Assembly (NCBI GenBank): GCA_002295325.1
Contig: DBGA01000043.1
Coordinates: 1 to 5,121, forward strand
Direction: 5' to 3'
Origin: Ruminococcaceae bacterium UBA866
Lineage (GTDB): Bacteria; Bacillota; Clostridia; Oscillospirales; Ruminococcaceae
Length of the DNA: 5,121 nt
Position numbers and translations under genes: made by a program
In this document: positions 1-5,087 of the stretch, in pieces
Position numbering within the stretch: position 1 is the first letter of the stretch
Layout of the letters: each line of letters opens with the position of its first letter
Notes under the pieces: model-generated
What the model was told of the DNA's origin: nothing
The model's database searches: none
Seen by the model: only the letters and a program-made list of their open reading frames with translations

Positions 1-176
1 AAAGTTACAGGGGTTCCGTCAATTGTAATTAAGTCAACACGAGGGTCTAACTTTTGTCCAATCAGCGCAGGGTGCCCATTCACCTTTACCTTGCCTTTTT
101 CAATTAGTTCTTCAGCTTTTCGACGTGAGCAAACACCGCTGCCTGCAATTATTTTTTGTATCCTTATCTTTTCCAA
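1..176 (-). CDS. rluB: RluB-like S4-domain pseudouridine synthase, N-terminus (partial, cut by window edge)
   Basis: Fifty-eight codons of the N-terminus are visible; the rest lies left of the window. The reading begins (M)EKIRIQKIIAGSGVCSRR and continues with KAEELIEKGKVKVNG, the classic S4 RNA-binding domain (about residues 2-55) that starts RsuA/RluB/RluE/RluF-family enzymes. These isomerise specific uridines in rRNA; the RluB branch acts on 23S rRNA. The catalytic domain with its aspartate is not in the window, so the subfamily rests on the S4 sequence and the context (Bacillus rluB/ypuL also sits near dac and scp genes). I chose the TTG start at 176-174 because a GGAGG (187-191) lies 10 nt upstream and the S4 motif begins at once; no ATG lies in frame between them. 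It begins 17 nt after the carboxypeptidase stop, so it is probably co-transcribed. Confidence 0.85.
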   Translation of the reverse strand, partial: MEKIRIQKIIAGSGVCSRRKAEELIEKGKVKVNGHPALIGQKLDPRVDLITIDGTPVT

Positions 177-186
177 AGTGCGTTTT

Positions 187-191
187 CCTCC
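187..191 (-). promoter_or_regulatory. Ribosome binding site of rluB-like gene
   Basis: GGAGG on the minus strand lies in the 17-nt gap between the carboxypeptidase stop (194-196) and the TTG at 176. It is the main support for translation starting at that TTG. Confidence 0.7.
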
Positions 192-193
192 TT

Positions 194-1327
194 TTATCGA
201 ATATGCTTCGATAAAAATTCCTTTAATTTTTTTAAAAATGTTTTTTCCTTTTGTACTATATCAATTTTCACGTCTTGTGCTGCCACCAATCCAGTTGTTG
301 CAACAACATTACCGTTATAAAGATGTCTAATTTCACCCACTATGTCACCTTTATTGATTGGTGCATAATAAAATTTATCGGCATATATCTCTTGTGTAAG
401 CTTATCGTTTTGACTAACACTCGCATATGTTTTATCAAGTGGCATAACAGCAACCGACTTATCTTGCGAGCCGACAACGTTTAGCCTTATATTCTCATAT
501 GATGCTGTAATTTCAATAGGCTTGACAACAGAGAACCCATAATCGAGTAGTCTTGTATGATCCTGCCAGTCATTTGACGCATTCAGTGTCACACAAATCA
601 GTGTCACACCATCACGTGTTGCTGCAGAAACAAGGCATCTTCCCGCCTTCTTTGTAAAACCAGTTTTAACACCGATACAACCGCTATATTCCTTTACAAG
701 CCGATTGTGGTTTGCAAGATATCGGGTGAATGGTGGGTTTCCGAATTCTACTTTTGCTTTGGATTTTGAACATATTGACAAAAAACGCTCATTTTGTATC
801 GCCGCTTTTGCAAGCAAAGCCATATCATATGCGGTTGAATAGTGCTGCTCATCATGCAATCCTGACGGAGTTACAAAATTCGAGTTGTCCATTCCAAGTT
901 CTTTGGCACGCTTATTCATAAGCTCAGCAAATTTAGGGATTGAGCCACTGATTTTCACTGCTGCCGCATTTGCAGAATCATTGCCCGAGCTTAACAACAT
1001 ACCATTAGCAAGAGCGAAAAAGCTAGCCTTGTCGCCCTCACGCAAACCCATTGACGAACCCTCAACCTTGATTGCGTTTGCATCAACGATAAAAAGGCTG
1101 TCTAAACCTTTTTGTTCTAATGTGATAAGCGCAGTCATTATTTTGGTTGTGCTTGCAACAGGTATTTGCAACTGTTCATTTTTCGAGTCAATCACCCTTT
1201 CGGTGGTCGCCTCAATCAATATGTAGGACTTTGCGGAAATTGCTCCGTCAACAGCACGAACCTTGGGGGTAACAAGCACTGAAAACAGGCATACGCAAAG
1301 TAGGATACAACTAAACTTCTTCAACAA
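194..1327 (-). CDS. D-alanyl-D-alanine carboxypeptidase (peptidase S11, DacF/DacB-like)
   Basis: This is a 377-residue secreted penicillin-binding protein that removes the terminal D-Ala from peptidoglycan pentapeptides outside the membrane. All three active-site motifs are present: STTK at 59-62 (nucleophile Ser59, Lys62), SGN at 114-116 and KTG at 221-223. Residues 1-25 form a signal peptide (LKK, then a hydrophobic core, cleavage probably near VRA-VDG). Residues about 275-355 fit the PBP5 C-terminal beta domain, and the Lys-rich amphipathic tail from about 356 to 377 resembles the membrane anchor of this family. Length is normal. The start is TTG: an in-frame TGA lies directly upstream and the next Met is residue 64, beyond the catalytic serine. 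The SD is weak (AAGAAGTGAG-like). It follows the gerW-like gene after 108 nt, the longest gap in the cluster, which may hold its own promoter. In Bacillus, dacB and dacF are sporulation-specific; which of these roles applies here, or a vegetative one, cannot be told from sequence. Confidence 0.95.
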   Translation of the reverse strand: MLKKFSCILLCVCLFSVLVTPKVRAVDGAISAKSYILIEATTERVIDSKNEQLQIPVASTTKIMTALITLEQKGLDSLFIVDANAIKVEGSSMGLREGDKASFFALANGMLLSSGNDSANAAAVKISGSIPKFAELMNKRAKELGMDNSNFVTPSGLHDEQHYSTAYDMALLAKAAIQNERFLSICSKSKAKVEFGNPPFTRYLANHNRLVKEYSGCIGVKTGFTKKAGRCLVSAATRDGVTLICVTLNASNDWQDHTRLLDYGFSVVKPIEITASYENIRLNVVGSQDKSVAVMPLDKTYASVSQNDKLTQEIYADKFYYAPINKGDIVGEIRHLYNGNVVATTGLVAAQDVKIDIVQKEKTFLKKLKEFLSKHIR

Positions 1328-1358
1328 TCATCACTCACTTCTTATTGCATTTGTTTTA

Positions 1359-1387
1359 AGTGTATGCGTGAGGATATTTGTCCTATT
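1359..1387 (-). promoter_or_regulatory. Candidate sigma-E-type promoter of the carboxypeptidase gene
   Basis: On the minus strand CATACACT (1359-1366) matches the sporulation sigma-E -10 consensus CATACANT in full. Fifteen nt further upstream, TAATAGG matches the first five positions of the -35 pattern KMATATT and misses the last two. The start point would be near 1352, giving a leader of about 25 nt before the TTG. A TATAAT (1385-1390, minus strand) is also present but has no good -35 at 16-18 nt, so I rank it lower. Known: Bacillus dacB is controlled by sigma-E. Inferred: mother-cell expression here. Confidence 0.4.
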
Positions 1388-1435
1388 ATAATTTAAAACT
1401 TAAAGTCGCTATAAAATTACCCTTATTTAGTAATG

Positions 1436-1831
1436 TCAATTTGTTTCTTTGATAATCGTTTCTTTTGTAGGCTTTTTGAACAAATCGGCAATTGATTGAA
1501 TTACCTCAGGAACAAGGTTTACCATTCTGTCAGCAGTATTTTCGCTGTTGTCCATCTGCAAAATTTTAACCTCGCCATTGCAAACAACAAGGAAAGCAAG
1601 AGGTTGGATTGAAACACCTGCTCCACTTCCTCCACCAAACAAATCTTTTGGTTGCTTAGAGGCAAAATCAGAACCACCAGCAGCAAACCCAAACCCTACC
1701 TTTGAAACAGGAATGATCACTGTTCCGTCAGGAGTTGTGATTGGATCGCCGATAATTGTGTTAACGTCAATCATCTCTCGAATTTTTTCCATTGTAGTAC
1801 TCATTAAACCTTGAATTGGATGTTCACTCAT
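1436..1831 (-). CDS. gerW: GerW/YtfJ-family sporulation protein
   Basis: This 131-residue protein matches the GerW (YtfJ) family in layout. The N-terminus is short and helical (HPIQGLMSTTMEKIREMIDV), followed by the signature region VNTIIGDPITTPDGTVIIPVSKV (about 23-45). Next come a Gly-rich stretch (FGFAAGGSDF, then FGGGSGAGVSIQPLAFLVV, about 65-83) and an amphipathic C-terminal helix ending near VPEVIQSIADLF. There is no signal peptide or membrane segment. In Bacillus, GerW is a forespore protein linked to spore germination; its biochemical activity is not something I can state. The ATG at 1831 has an SD-like AAGGCGGTG about 8-10 nt upstream. The gene directly follows the DUF2953 gene (44-nt gap), the same pairing as ytfI-ytfJ in Bacillus, which supports the assignment. 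It is also the strongest sign that the source organism forms spores or descends from spore formers. Confidence 0.92.
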   Translation of the reverse strand: MSEHPIQGLMSTTMEKIREMIDVNTIIGDPITTPDGTVIIPVSKVGFGFAAGGSDFASKQPKDLFGGGSGAGVSIQPLAFLVVCNGEVKILQMDNSENTADRMVNLVPEVIQSIADLFKKPTKETIIKETN

Positions 1832-1858
1832 TATAATTGCACCGCCTTCTTATTATTA

Positions 1859-1871
1859 CAGGCTAAGCCTG
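1859..1871 (-). other. Short perfect hairpin between DUF2953 and gerW genes
   Basis: CAGGCTTAGCCTG on the minus strand is a perfect inverted repeat (5-bp stem, 3-nt loop, or 6+1+6 as a DNA palindrome). It lies in the 44-nt gap, 5 nt after the DUF2953 stop codon. The bases after it are TAATAATAAG, not a T-tract, so a full rho-independent terminator is unlikely. An attenuating, mRNA-stabilising or processing hairpin is possible. Confidence 0.4.
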
Positions 1872-1875
1872 CGTC

Positions 1876-2499
1876 TTAAACTTTTGCATTCTTCTTATTT
1901 TTCATAGTATTTACAATTATCTTGAAAATAATACCAATTGATGCAAAAAGTATATGCACAAATCTAAGTTTTACCTTAAATGAAATATCATACTTTGCCT
2001 CGCCCGAAACAAAATCGGGAACAATATCAACTGATTTTATTTTCAACTTAAATGTGTTGTCCAGCACACCTAGTAGTGTGTGTATCGACGTTGTAGCCAC
2101 ACCATAAGCTATGGCAGTTTGGGCGGCATCGTCGCTCGCTACCGTCATATATAGCTTAAGGCATTCTATTCTAATATGCTTTAACATTCTGATGCTGTTT
2201 GGAAAAATTGATTTTATTAGAGTTATCGCAAAATCGAGGGTTTGGGATAAGCTTTTTTCATTTGCCTTTTTATCGCTCACCTTTTTGCTAGCATCGTCAA
2301 GCTTTGAGGCTTTTTTCTTTTTCTTTTGTTCTTCCTTTTCATCAGTATCTTTTATTTCGAAGTCAATGCTTTTTTTATAGCCAAACGCACCAACTAAAAT
2401 TGAAACCTCATCAGTGATTTTTATATAGATAGTAATACTGAATGTCAACAAAATTGCAAAGAAGAAAATGATGCCTAAAACAATATACAATGCAATCAA
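1876..2499 (-). CDS. DUF2953 (YtfI-like) membrane protein
   Basis: A 207-residue protein with one clear N-terminal membrane segment (about 3-26, ALYIVLGIIFFFAILLTFSI). A Lys/Glu-rich linker follows (about 53-83, including KEEQKKKKKASK), then the DUF2953 domain. The domain features seen are DDAAQTAIAYGVATTSIHTL (about 123-142) and SVDIVPDF...EAKYDISFKVKLRFVHIL (about 156-184); a hydrophobic stretch (184-197) closes the protein. The molecular function is unknown to me. The start is a TTG at 2499-2497, 4 nt after AGGGGTGA; another TTG three codons on is a less well spaced alternative. It begins 20 nt after the scpB stop and is followed by the gerW-like gene. Because B. subtilis ytfI and ytfJ are adjacent, a role related to spore formation or germination is a fair inference but not shown. 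Confidence 0.85.
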   Translation of the reverse strand: MIALYIVLGIIFFFAILLTFSITIYIKITDEVSILVGAFGYKKSIDFEIKDTDEKEEQKKKKKASKLDDASKKVSDKKANEKSLSQTLDFAITLIKSIFPNSIRMLKHIRIECLKLYMTVASDDAAQTAIAYGVATTSIHTLLGVLDNTFKLKIKSVDIVPDFVSGEAKYDISFKVKLRFVHILFASIGIIFKIIVNTMKNKKNAKV

Positions 2500-2503
2500 A
2501 AAA

Positions 2504-2511
2504 TCACCCCT
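2504..2511 (-). promoter_or_regulatory. Ribosome binding site of DUF2953 gene
   Basis: AGGGGTGA on the minus strand, 4 nt before the TTG at 2499 (7 nt counted from GGGG). It supports a TTG start where no in-frame ATG lies near. Confidence 0.6.
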
Positions 2512-2519
2512 AAATTAGA

Positions 2520-3071
2520 TTATTCGTCACCAACGACATCTTCAATCATTACTTGTCCACTTTCGTCAGGCAGAGCAGGAAGCTCTTCAATTGATTTCAT
2601 ACCGAAGTTTCGCAAAAACCCTGTTGTTGTTCTATATGAAATTGGACGTCCCGGAACATCAAGTCTACCAGCTTCCTCAACCAAACCTTTTTCAACAAGG
2701 GAATTTACAGTTTGCGAACTGTCGACACCCCTAATTTGCTCAATAAATGATTTTGTAACTGGCTGATTATAAGCAATAATCGCAAGAATTTCCATTGCTG
2801 CGTTTGAAAGAGGAACATTTCGTTTCATTTCAAGTGCAGTTTTTACACAGCCTGCATATTGAGCCTTGGTACAAAGCTGAAAACTGTCGTTAAGTTCCAC
2901 CAATGAAATTCCTGAAGTTTCTTTGTCATATTTATCCTGCATCGTTTTTAGCAATTTATACACGACATCTTCCTCAACACCCACTGCCAATGCAATTTTT
3001 GCAGTTTCAATTGGGTCTCCGCTTGCAAAGAGAACAGCCTCAATTGCACCGTAAGTATTATTGATATCCAT
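2520..3071 (-). CDS. scpB: Segregation and condensation protein ScpB
   Basis: A 183-residue tandem winged-helix protein. Residues 6-80 form the first winged helix (GAIEAVLFASGDPIE). Residues about 86-165 form the second, with the ScpB signatures LSNAAMEILAIIAYNQPVT (88-106), IRGVDSSQTV, GRLDVPGRPISYRTT (135-149) and FLRNFGMKSIEELPALP. ScpB dimers bind the ScpA kleisin and, through it, SMC, forming the bacterial condensin that acts on the nucleoid. I place the start at the ATG at 3071, because a strong GGGGGGTGAG sits 5 nt upstream (3076-3085) and homologues begin close to this Met. A TTG at 3089 would add six residues but would consume the SD. The start lies 14 nt inside the 3' end of scpA, which suggests translational coupling and matched subunit synthesis. 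Confidence 0.97.
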   Translation of the reverse strand: MDINNTYGAIEAVLFASGDPIETAKIALAVGVEEDVVYKLLKTMQDKYDKETSGISLVELNDSFQLCTKAQYAGCVKTALEMKRNVPLSNAAMEILAIIAYNQPVTKSFIEQIRGVDSSQTVNSLVEKGLVEEAGRLDVPGRPISYRTTTGFLRNFGMKSIEELPALPDESGQVMIEDVVGDE

Positions 3072-3795
3072 CAAACTCACCCCCCTCAATGTCTAATGTA
3101 AAGCTTTTGTTGAAGGTAACAAATTTATCATCTTCGGTCATGCGTACACGTTTTGATTTGATAAGCTCAAGCATAGCAAGAAAGGTGGCAACAAGCTCAC
3201 TCCTGTCATCTGCTACAAAAAAATCGGTATAGGCAACTCTACCTGTCTTATAAAGTGTCTTTAACACAAATACAATCCTTGATTCCACAGACACCAAACG
3301 TCTTGAAACGATACCCGTAAATGCAGTTTTTGGCGGAGGGAGTTTTCTTTTGGCTTTACCAATAGCCATGATATATGCTTGTAATAACTCACTTGGTATA
3401 TGATTTCTTTTATAAAGCTTGTCCACAATCAGTGACTGAGGCTCTCTTGTAAAGAGCAAGCCACCCTTGCTAAGTAGCGCCATACGCTGAGCCATAAGTT
3501 TGCAAAGCTGATATTCTAAAAGCTGTCCTTCAAGTTCACGTTTTAGCTCTTCACCCTCTTCATGTTGAGGGAGAAGTGATACCGTTTTTATATACACAAG
3601 TCGTGCAGCCATCGCCAAAAACTCACTGGCAACCTCAAGGTCTGCTGCTTTCATATTTTCAATGTAGTCAATATACTGCTCTAAGAGGAGCGAAATTTCA
3701 ATATCATTGATGTGTAGCTTATGCTTTGAAATTAAATGGAGCATAAGCTCCAAAGGCCCTTCAAAAACATCAAGCTTAAATAATAGCTTTTCCAT
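3058..3795 (-). CDS. scpA: Segregation and condensation protein ScpA (kleisin)
   Basis: A 245-residue kleisin that bridges the SMC heads and recruits ScpB. The N-terminal SMC-neck-binding helical domain carries the family signature as VFEGPLELMLHLI (10-22; usual form FEGPLDLLLHLI) and, at 56-76, ASEFLAMAARLVYIKTVSLLP (usual ending IKSRMLLP). The middle (about 80-160) is the linker that contacts ScpB. The C-terminal winged helix (about 165-235) contains SELVATFLAMLELIKSKRVRM. Length is typical. The usual IKSRMLLP ending is altered to IKTVSLLP, but the frame is intact and I see no sign of decay. The ATG at 3795 is 4 nt after GGAGG (3800-3804). It begins 22 nt after the M50 gene stop and overlaps scpB by 14 nt. 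Confidence 0.97.
   Translation of the reverse strand: MEKLLFKLDVFEGPLELMLHLISKHKLHINDIEISLLLEQYIDYIENMKAADLEVASEFLAMAARLVYIKTVSLLPQHEEGEELKRELEGQLLEYQLCKLMAQRMALLSKGGLLFTREPQSLIVDKLYKRNHIPSELLQAYIMAIGKAKRKLPPPKTAFTGIVSRRLVSVESRIVFVLKTLYKTGRVAYTDFFVADDRSELVATFLAMLELIKSKRVRMTEDDKFVTFNKSFTLDIEGGEFDGYQ
3076..3087 (-). promoter_or_regulatory. Ribosome binding site of scpB inside the scpA coding end
   Basis: GAGGGGGGTGAG on the minus strand, ending 4 nt before ATG 3071. It overlaps scpA codons near its C-terminus (GGEFDG) and decides the scpB start. Confidence 0.75.
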
Positions 3796-3817
3796 CTGAC
3801 CTCCAAATGATGTCTAT

Positions 3818-4585
3818 TTAGATGATTTTTGCAATGATGTCGATAAATCCTGTTAAAAAGTTCATGATGAAGAATATAAGATTTTGTAGCAATTTTAGCG
3901 GAATATAAATGATATTCCCGATTGCTGCAAAAGGTCCACCTAACCTTGGAAGGATAAATAAAATGCCCATCAAACCGTATAAAAAATACTGCTGATAGCG
4001 TGCAAACCAATTTTCTACCCTTGCATAAACATGCATTGGCATAAAAATTGCAACAATTTTTGAACCGTCAAGTGGCGGAATTGGAATTAAATTAAATGCC
4101 GCAAGTGTCACATTGATGCTAATAATAATGTTAAGCACCTGTACCAAAATCATCGTGAATTGTGAATAGGGAACAAAATTTACAAGTACCTTCCCAATTG
4201 CCATGCAGGCTGTCGCCAAAAGGATATTGGACGCTGGACCTGCAAGGGCAGTAATTGCCATACCGTTTTTGCGATTTTTAAAGTAATATGGGTTGACAGG
4301 AACAGGCTTTGCCCAACCAAACCCAAAAAGTAAAAGGGCTGTTGTTCCAATTGGATCAAAATGTGTAAAGGGGTTTAGGTTTAAACGCCCCATATTTTTT
4401 GCAGTTGGGTCGCCTAGTTTATTGGCAATATAGCCATGTGCAACCTCATGGATAGGCAGAGCGGTGAATACAACTACAATACTTGCTAAAATGTTCATTA
4501 TAATTGTTGTTGGATCACCCGAAAATAGACTTTGTAATATAATAATCAATCCTTTCGACACGTTTAGGTTGTACCCATATTGCAT
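3818..4585 (-). CDS. Site-2 protease family (M50) membrane metalloprotease
   Basis: An up to 255-residue polytopic membrane protein. The zinc-binding motif is HEVAH at 46-50 within a membrane helix. It is followed by the family stretch GYIANKLGDPTAKNMGRLNLNP (51-72) and FDPIGTTALLLFGFGWAKPVPVNP. AGPASN (115-120) and the third metal ligand region FNLIPIPPLDG (Asp173) complete the active site. No PDZ or CBS domain is present, so it belongs to the compact YwhC/Rip-like group that cleaves substrates within the membrane. The substrate is unknown, and SpoIVFB-type function should not be assumed. The start is uncertain: the ATG at 4585 has no SD, while AAAGGA (4550-4555) lies inside the frame with only a TTG (4549, no spacing) or ATT/ATA codons after it. 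LQSLFSG at about 17-23 looks like the conserved beginning, so the mature start may be near residue 13-16. It is the first gene of the minus-strand cluster. Confidence 0.92.
   Translation of the reverse strand: MQYGYNLNVSKGLIIILQSLFSGDPTTIIMNILASIVVVFTALPIHEVAHGYIANKLGDPTAKNMGRLNLNPFTHFDPIGTTALLLFGFGWAKPVPVNPYYFKNRKNGMAITALAGPASNILLATACMAIGKVLVNFVPYSQFTMILVQVLNIIISINVTLAAFNLIPIPPLDGSKIVAIFMPMHVYARVENWFARYQQYFLYGLMGILFILPRLGGPFAAIGNIIYIPLKLLQNLIFFIMNFLTGFIDIIAKII
4521..4550 (-). repeat. Inverted repeat copy B (start of M50 gene)
   Basis: Read on the minus strand, this 30-nt stretch equals the plus-strand copy at 4853-4882 at 27 of 30 positions, including 14 identical bases in a row (TTATATTACAAAGT). 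Here it lies within the M50 reading frame and encodes IIILQSLF, directly after an SD-like AAAGGA. Confidence 0.85.
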
Positions 4586-4620
4586 ATAAAATTTATATAA
4601 ACAGTAGCGCTATCTTATGC

Positions 4621-4649
4621 TATATAAAAGTTTTGCATAGTTCTTGCAA
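4621..4649 (-). promoter_or_regulatory. Candidate sigma-A promoter for the M50-scp operon
   Basis: Minus-strand TTGCAA (4644-4649), 17-nt spacer, TATATA (4621-4626); expected start near 4614. TTGCAA is its own reverse complement, so the same six bases serve the opposite promoter. An alternative for the same operon is TTGACA (4708-4713), 17 nt, TAAATT (4685-4690), which has a perfect -35 but a weaker -10. Confidence 0.45.
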
Positions 4650-4650
4650 A
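4632..4650. promoter_or_regulatory. Candidate operator dyad over the shared -35
   Basis: TTTGCA, 7 nt, TGCAAA: perfect 6-bp half sites. It covers the -35 of the plus-strand promoter and the -35 plus part of the spacer of the minus-strand promoter, so a bound protein could affect both. No regulator is identified, and in AT-rich DNA a 6+6 dyad can occur by chance. Confidence 0.3.
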
Positions 4651-4672
4651 GCAATCATTTTCTTGTTATAAT
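4644..4672 (+). promoter_or_regulatory. Upstream sigma-A promoter (P1) of rpmB
   Basis: TTGCAA (4644-4649), 17-nt spacer, TATAAT (4667-4672), with TG one base before the -10 (extended -10). Expected start near 4679, giving a leader of about 220 nt before rpmB. The -10 is perfect and the -35 matches 4 of 6 positions. Confidence 0.6.
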
Positions 4673-4780
4673 GCTTACTATGTCAATTTACTATTATAAT
4701 GTAATTATGTCAAAAACACAAGTAAATAGGCGTTATTTAGATGTAAATATAATCAAAATGAAAAAATATCTGAAAATGAC

Positions 4781-4809
4781 TTGATTTTGTATATGATATC
4801 TGATAGAAT
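4781..4809 (+). promoter_or_regulatory. Proximal sigma-A promoter (P2) of rpmB
   Basis: TTGATT (4781-4786), 17-nt spacer, TAGAAT (4804-4809), with TG one base before the -10 (TGATAGAAT). Expected start near 4816 gives a leader of about 83 nt, more usual for a ribosomal protein gene than the 220 nt from P1. Confidence 0.55.
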
Positions 4810-4819
4810 AGTCACGTTA

Positions 4820-4864
4820 GACTTCAATTAAGTCAAATAATTCAGTAACATAATTGATTGTTAT
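4820..4864 (+). other. Two small hairpins in the rpmB leader
   Basis: GACTT-5 nt-AAGTC (4820-4834) and TAACA-8 nt-TGTTA (4846-4863, extendable by a G-U pair) lie directly downstream of the P2 start. Both are weak 5-bp AT-rich stems. The second overlaps repeat copy A. They could be part of leader regulation of rpmB, but I do not recognise a known ribosomal-protein leader motif. Confidence 0.3.
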
Positions 4865-4882
4865 ATTACAAAGTTTATCTTC
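4853..4882 (+). repeat. Inverted repeat copy A (rpmB leader)
   Basis: This is the partner of the minus-strand 4550-4521 copy (27/30 identical), 302 nt away. It ends directly before the rpmB ribosome binding site. In frame with rpmB it would read IVILQSLSS, resembling the M50 start, but the strong SD downstream makes it untranslated leader. Confidence 0.85.
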
Positions 4883-4892
4883 AAAGGAGGTG
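4883..4892 (+). promoter_or_regulatory. Ribosome binding site of rpmB
   Basis: AAAGGAGGTG, near-perfect complement to the 16S 3' end, 8 nt from GGAGG to the ATG at 4899. It excludes the upstream in-frame TTG at 4854 as the start. Confidence 0.9.
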
Positions 4893-4898
4893 CAGATT

Positions 4899-5087
4899 AT
4901 GGCAAAGTGTGATATCTGCGGTAAAGGTGTTTCTTTCGGAATTAAGGTTTCTCATTCTCACAGACGTTCAAATAGAACTTGGAAACCAAACGTAAAACGT
5001 GTTAGAGCTGTTGTTAATGGTAGCCCATGCCGCGTTTTTGCTTGCACCCGTTGCTTACGTTCAGATAAAGTAACCCGTGCCGTTTAA
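4899..5087 (+). CDS. rpmB: 50S ribosomal protein L28
   Basis: A 62-residue basic protein of the large ribosomal subunit. It begins MAKCDICGKGVSFGIKVSHS and has the L28 core SHRRSNRTWKPNVKRVR (20-36). Four cysteines in two CXXC pairs (C4/C7 and C49/C52) form the zinc ribbon, so it is the C+ form; the zinc-free C- paralogue that some bacteria switch to under zinc limitation is not in this window. Length is standard for Firmicutes. The start is set by the strong SD 8 nt upstream. It is transcribed divergently from the M50-scp cluster, probably from tandem promoters. The rpmB stop is 34 nt from the window edge and no complete terminator is visible. Confidence 0.98.
   Translation: MAKCDICGKGVSFGIKVSHSHRRSNRTWKPNVKRVRAVVNGSPCRVFACTRCLRSDKVTRAV

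Larger units (their letters stand above)
4586..4898. other. Divergent intergenic regulatory region
   Basis: These 313 very AT-rich nt separate the minus-strand cluster from rpmB. They contain opposing promoter candidates (4621-4672 and 4685-4713), a second plus-strand promoter (4781-4809), a dyad over the shared -35 (4632-4650), the palindrome TAGCGCTA (4605-4612), an 8-bp direct repeat TATGTCAA (4679 and 4706), two weak leader hairpins and repeat copy A. I see no coding frame, tRNA or recognisable riboswitch. Confidence 0.6.

Noticed and set aside
885..1226. A 113-codon plus-strand open frame opposite the carboxypeptidase gene
   Set aside because: It lies wholly antisense to a gene with all catalytic motifs, has no SD or recognisable domain, and its composition mirrors the opposite frame.
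3732..4010. A 92-codon minus-strand frame spanning the M50 end and scpA start
   Set aside because: It overlaps two confident genes in another frame on the same strand and has no family features.
4605..4612. Palindrome TAGCGCTA near the expected M50 transcript start
   Set aside because: Eight bases alone, without a second copy or a known regulator, do not support calling an operator.
4751..4786. Inverted repeat AATCAA / TTGATT near the P2 -35
   Set aside because: Six bases each side with a 24-nt gap in AT-rich DNA is expected by chance.
4854..4898. N-terminal extension of L28 from the TTG at 4854
   Set aside because: The extension would place the near-perfect AAAGGAGGTG inside the coding sequence, and L28 proteins begin at MAKCDICGK.
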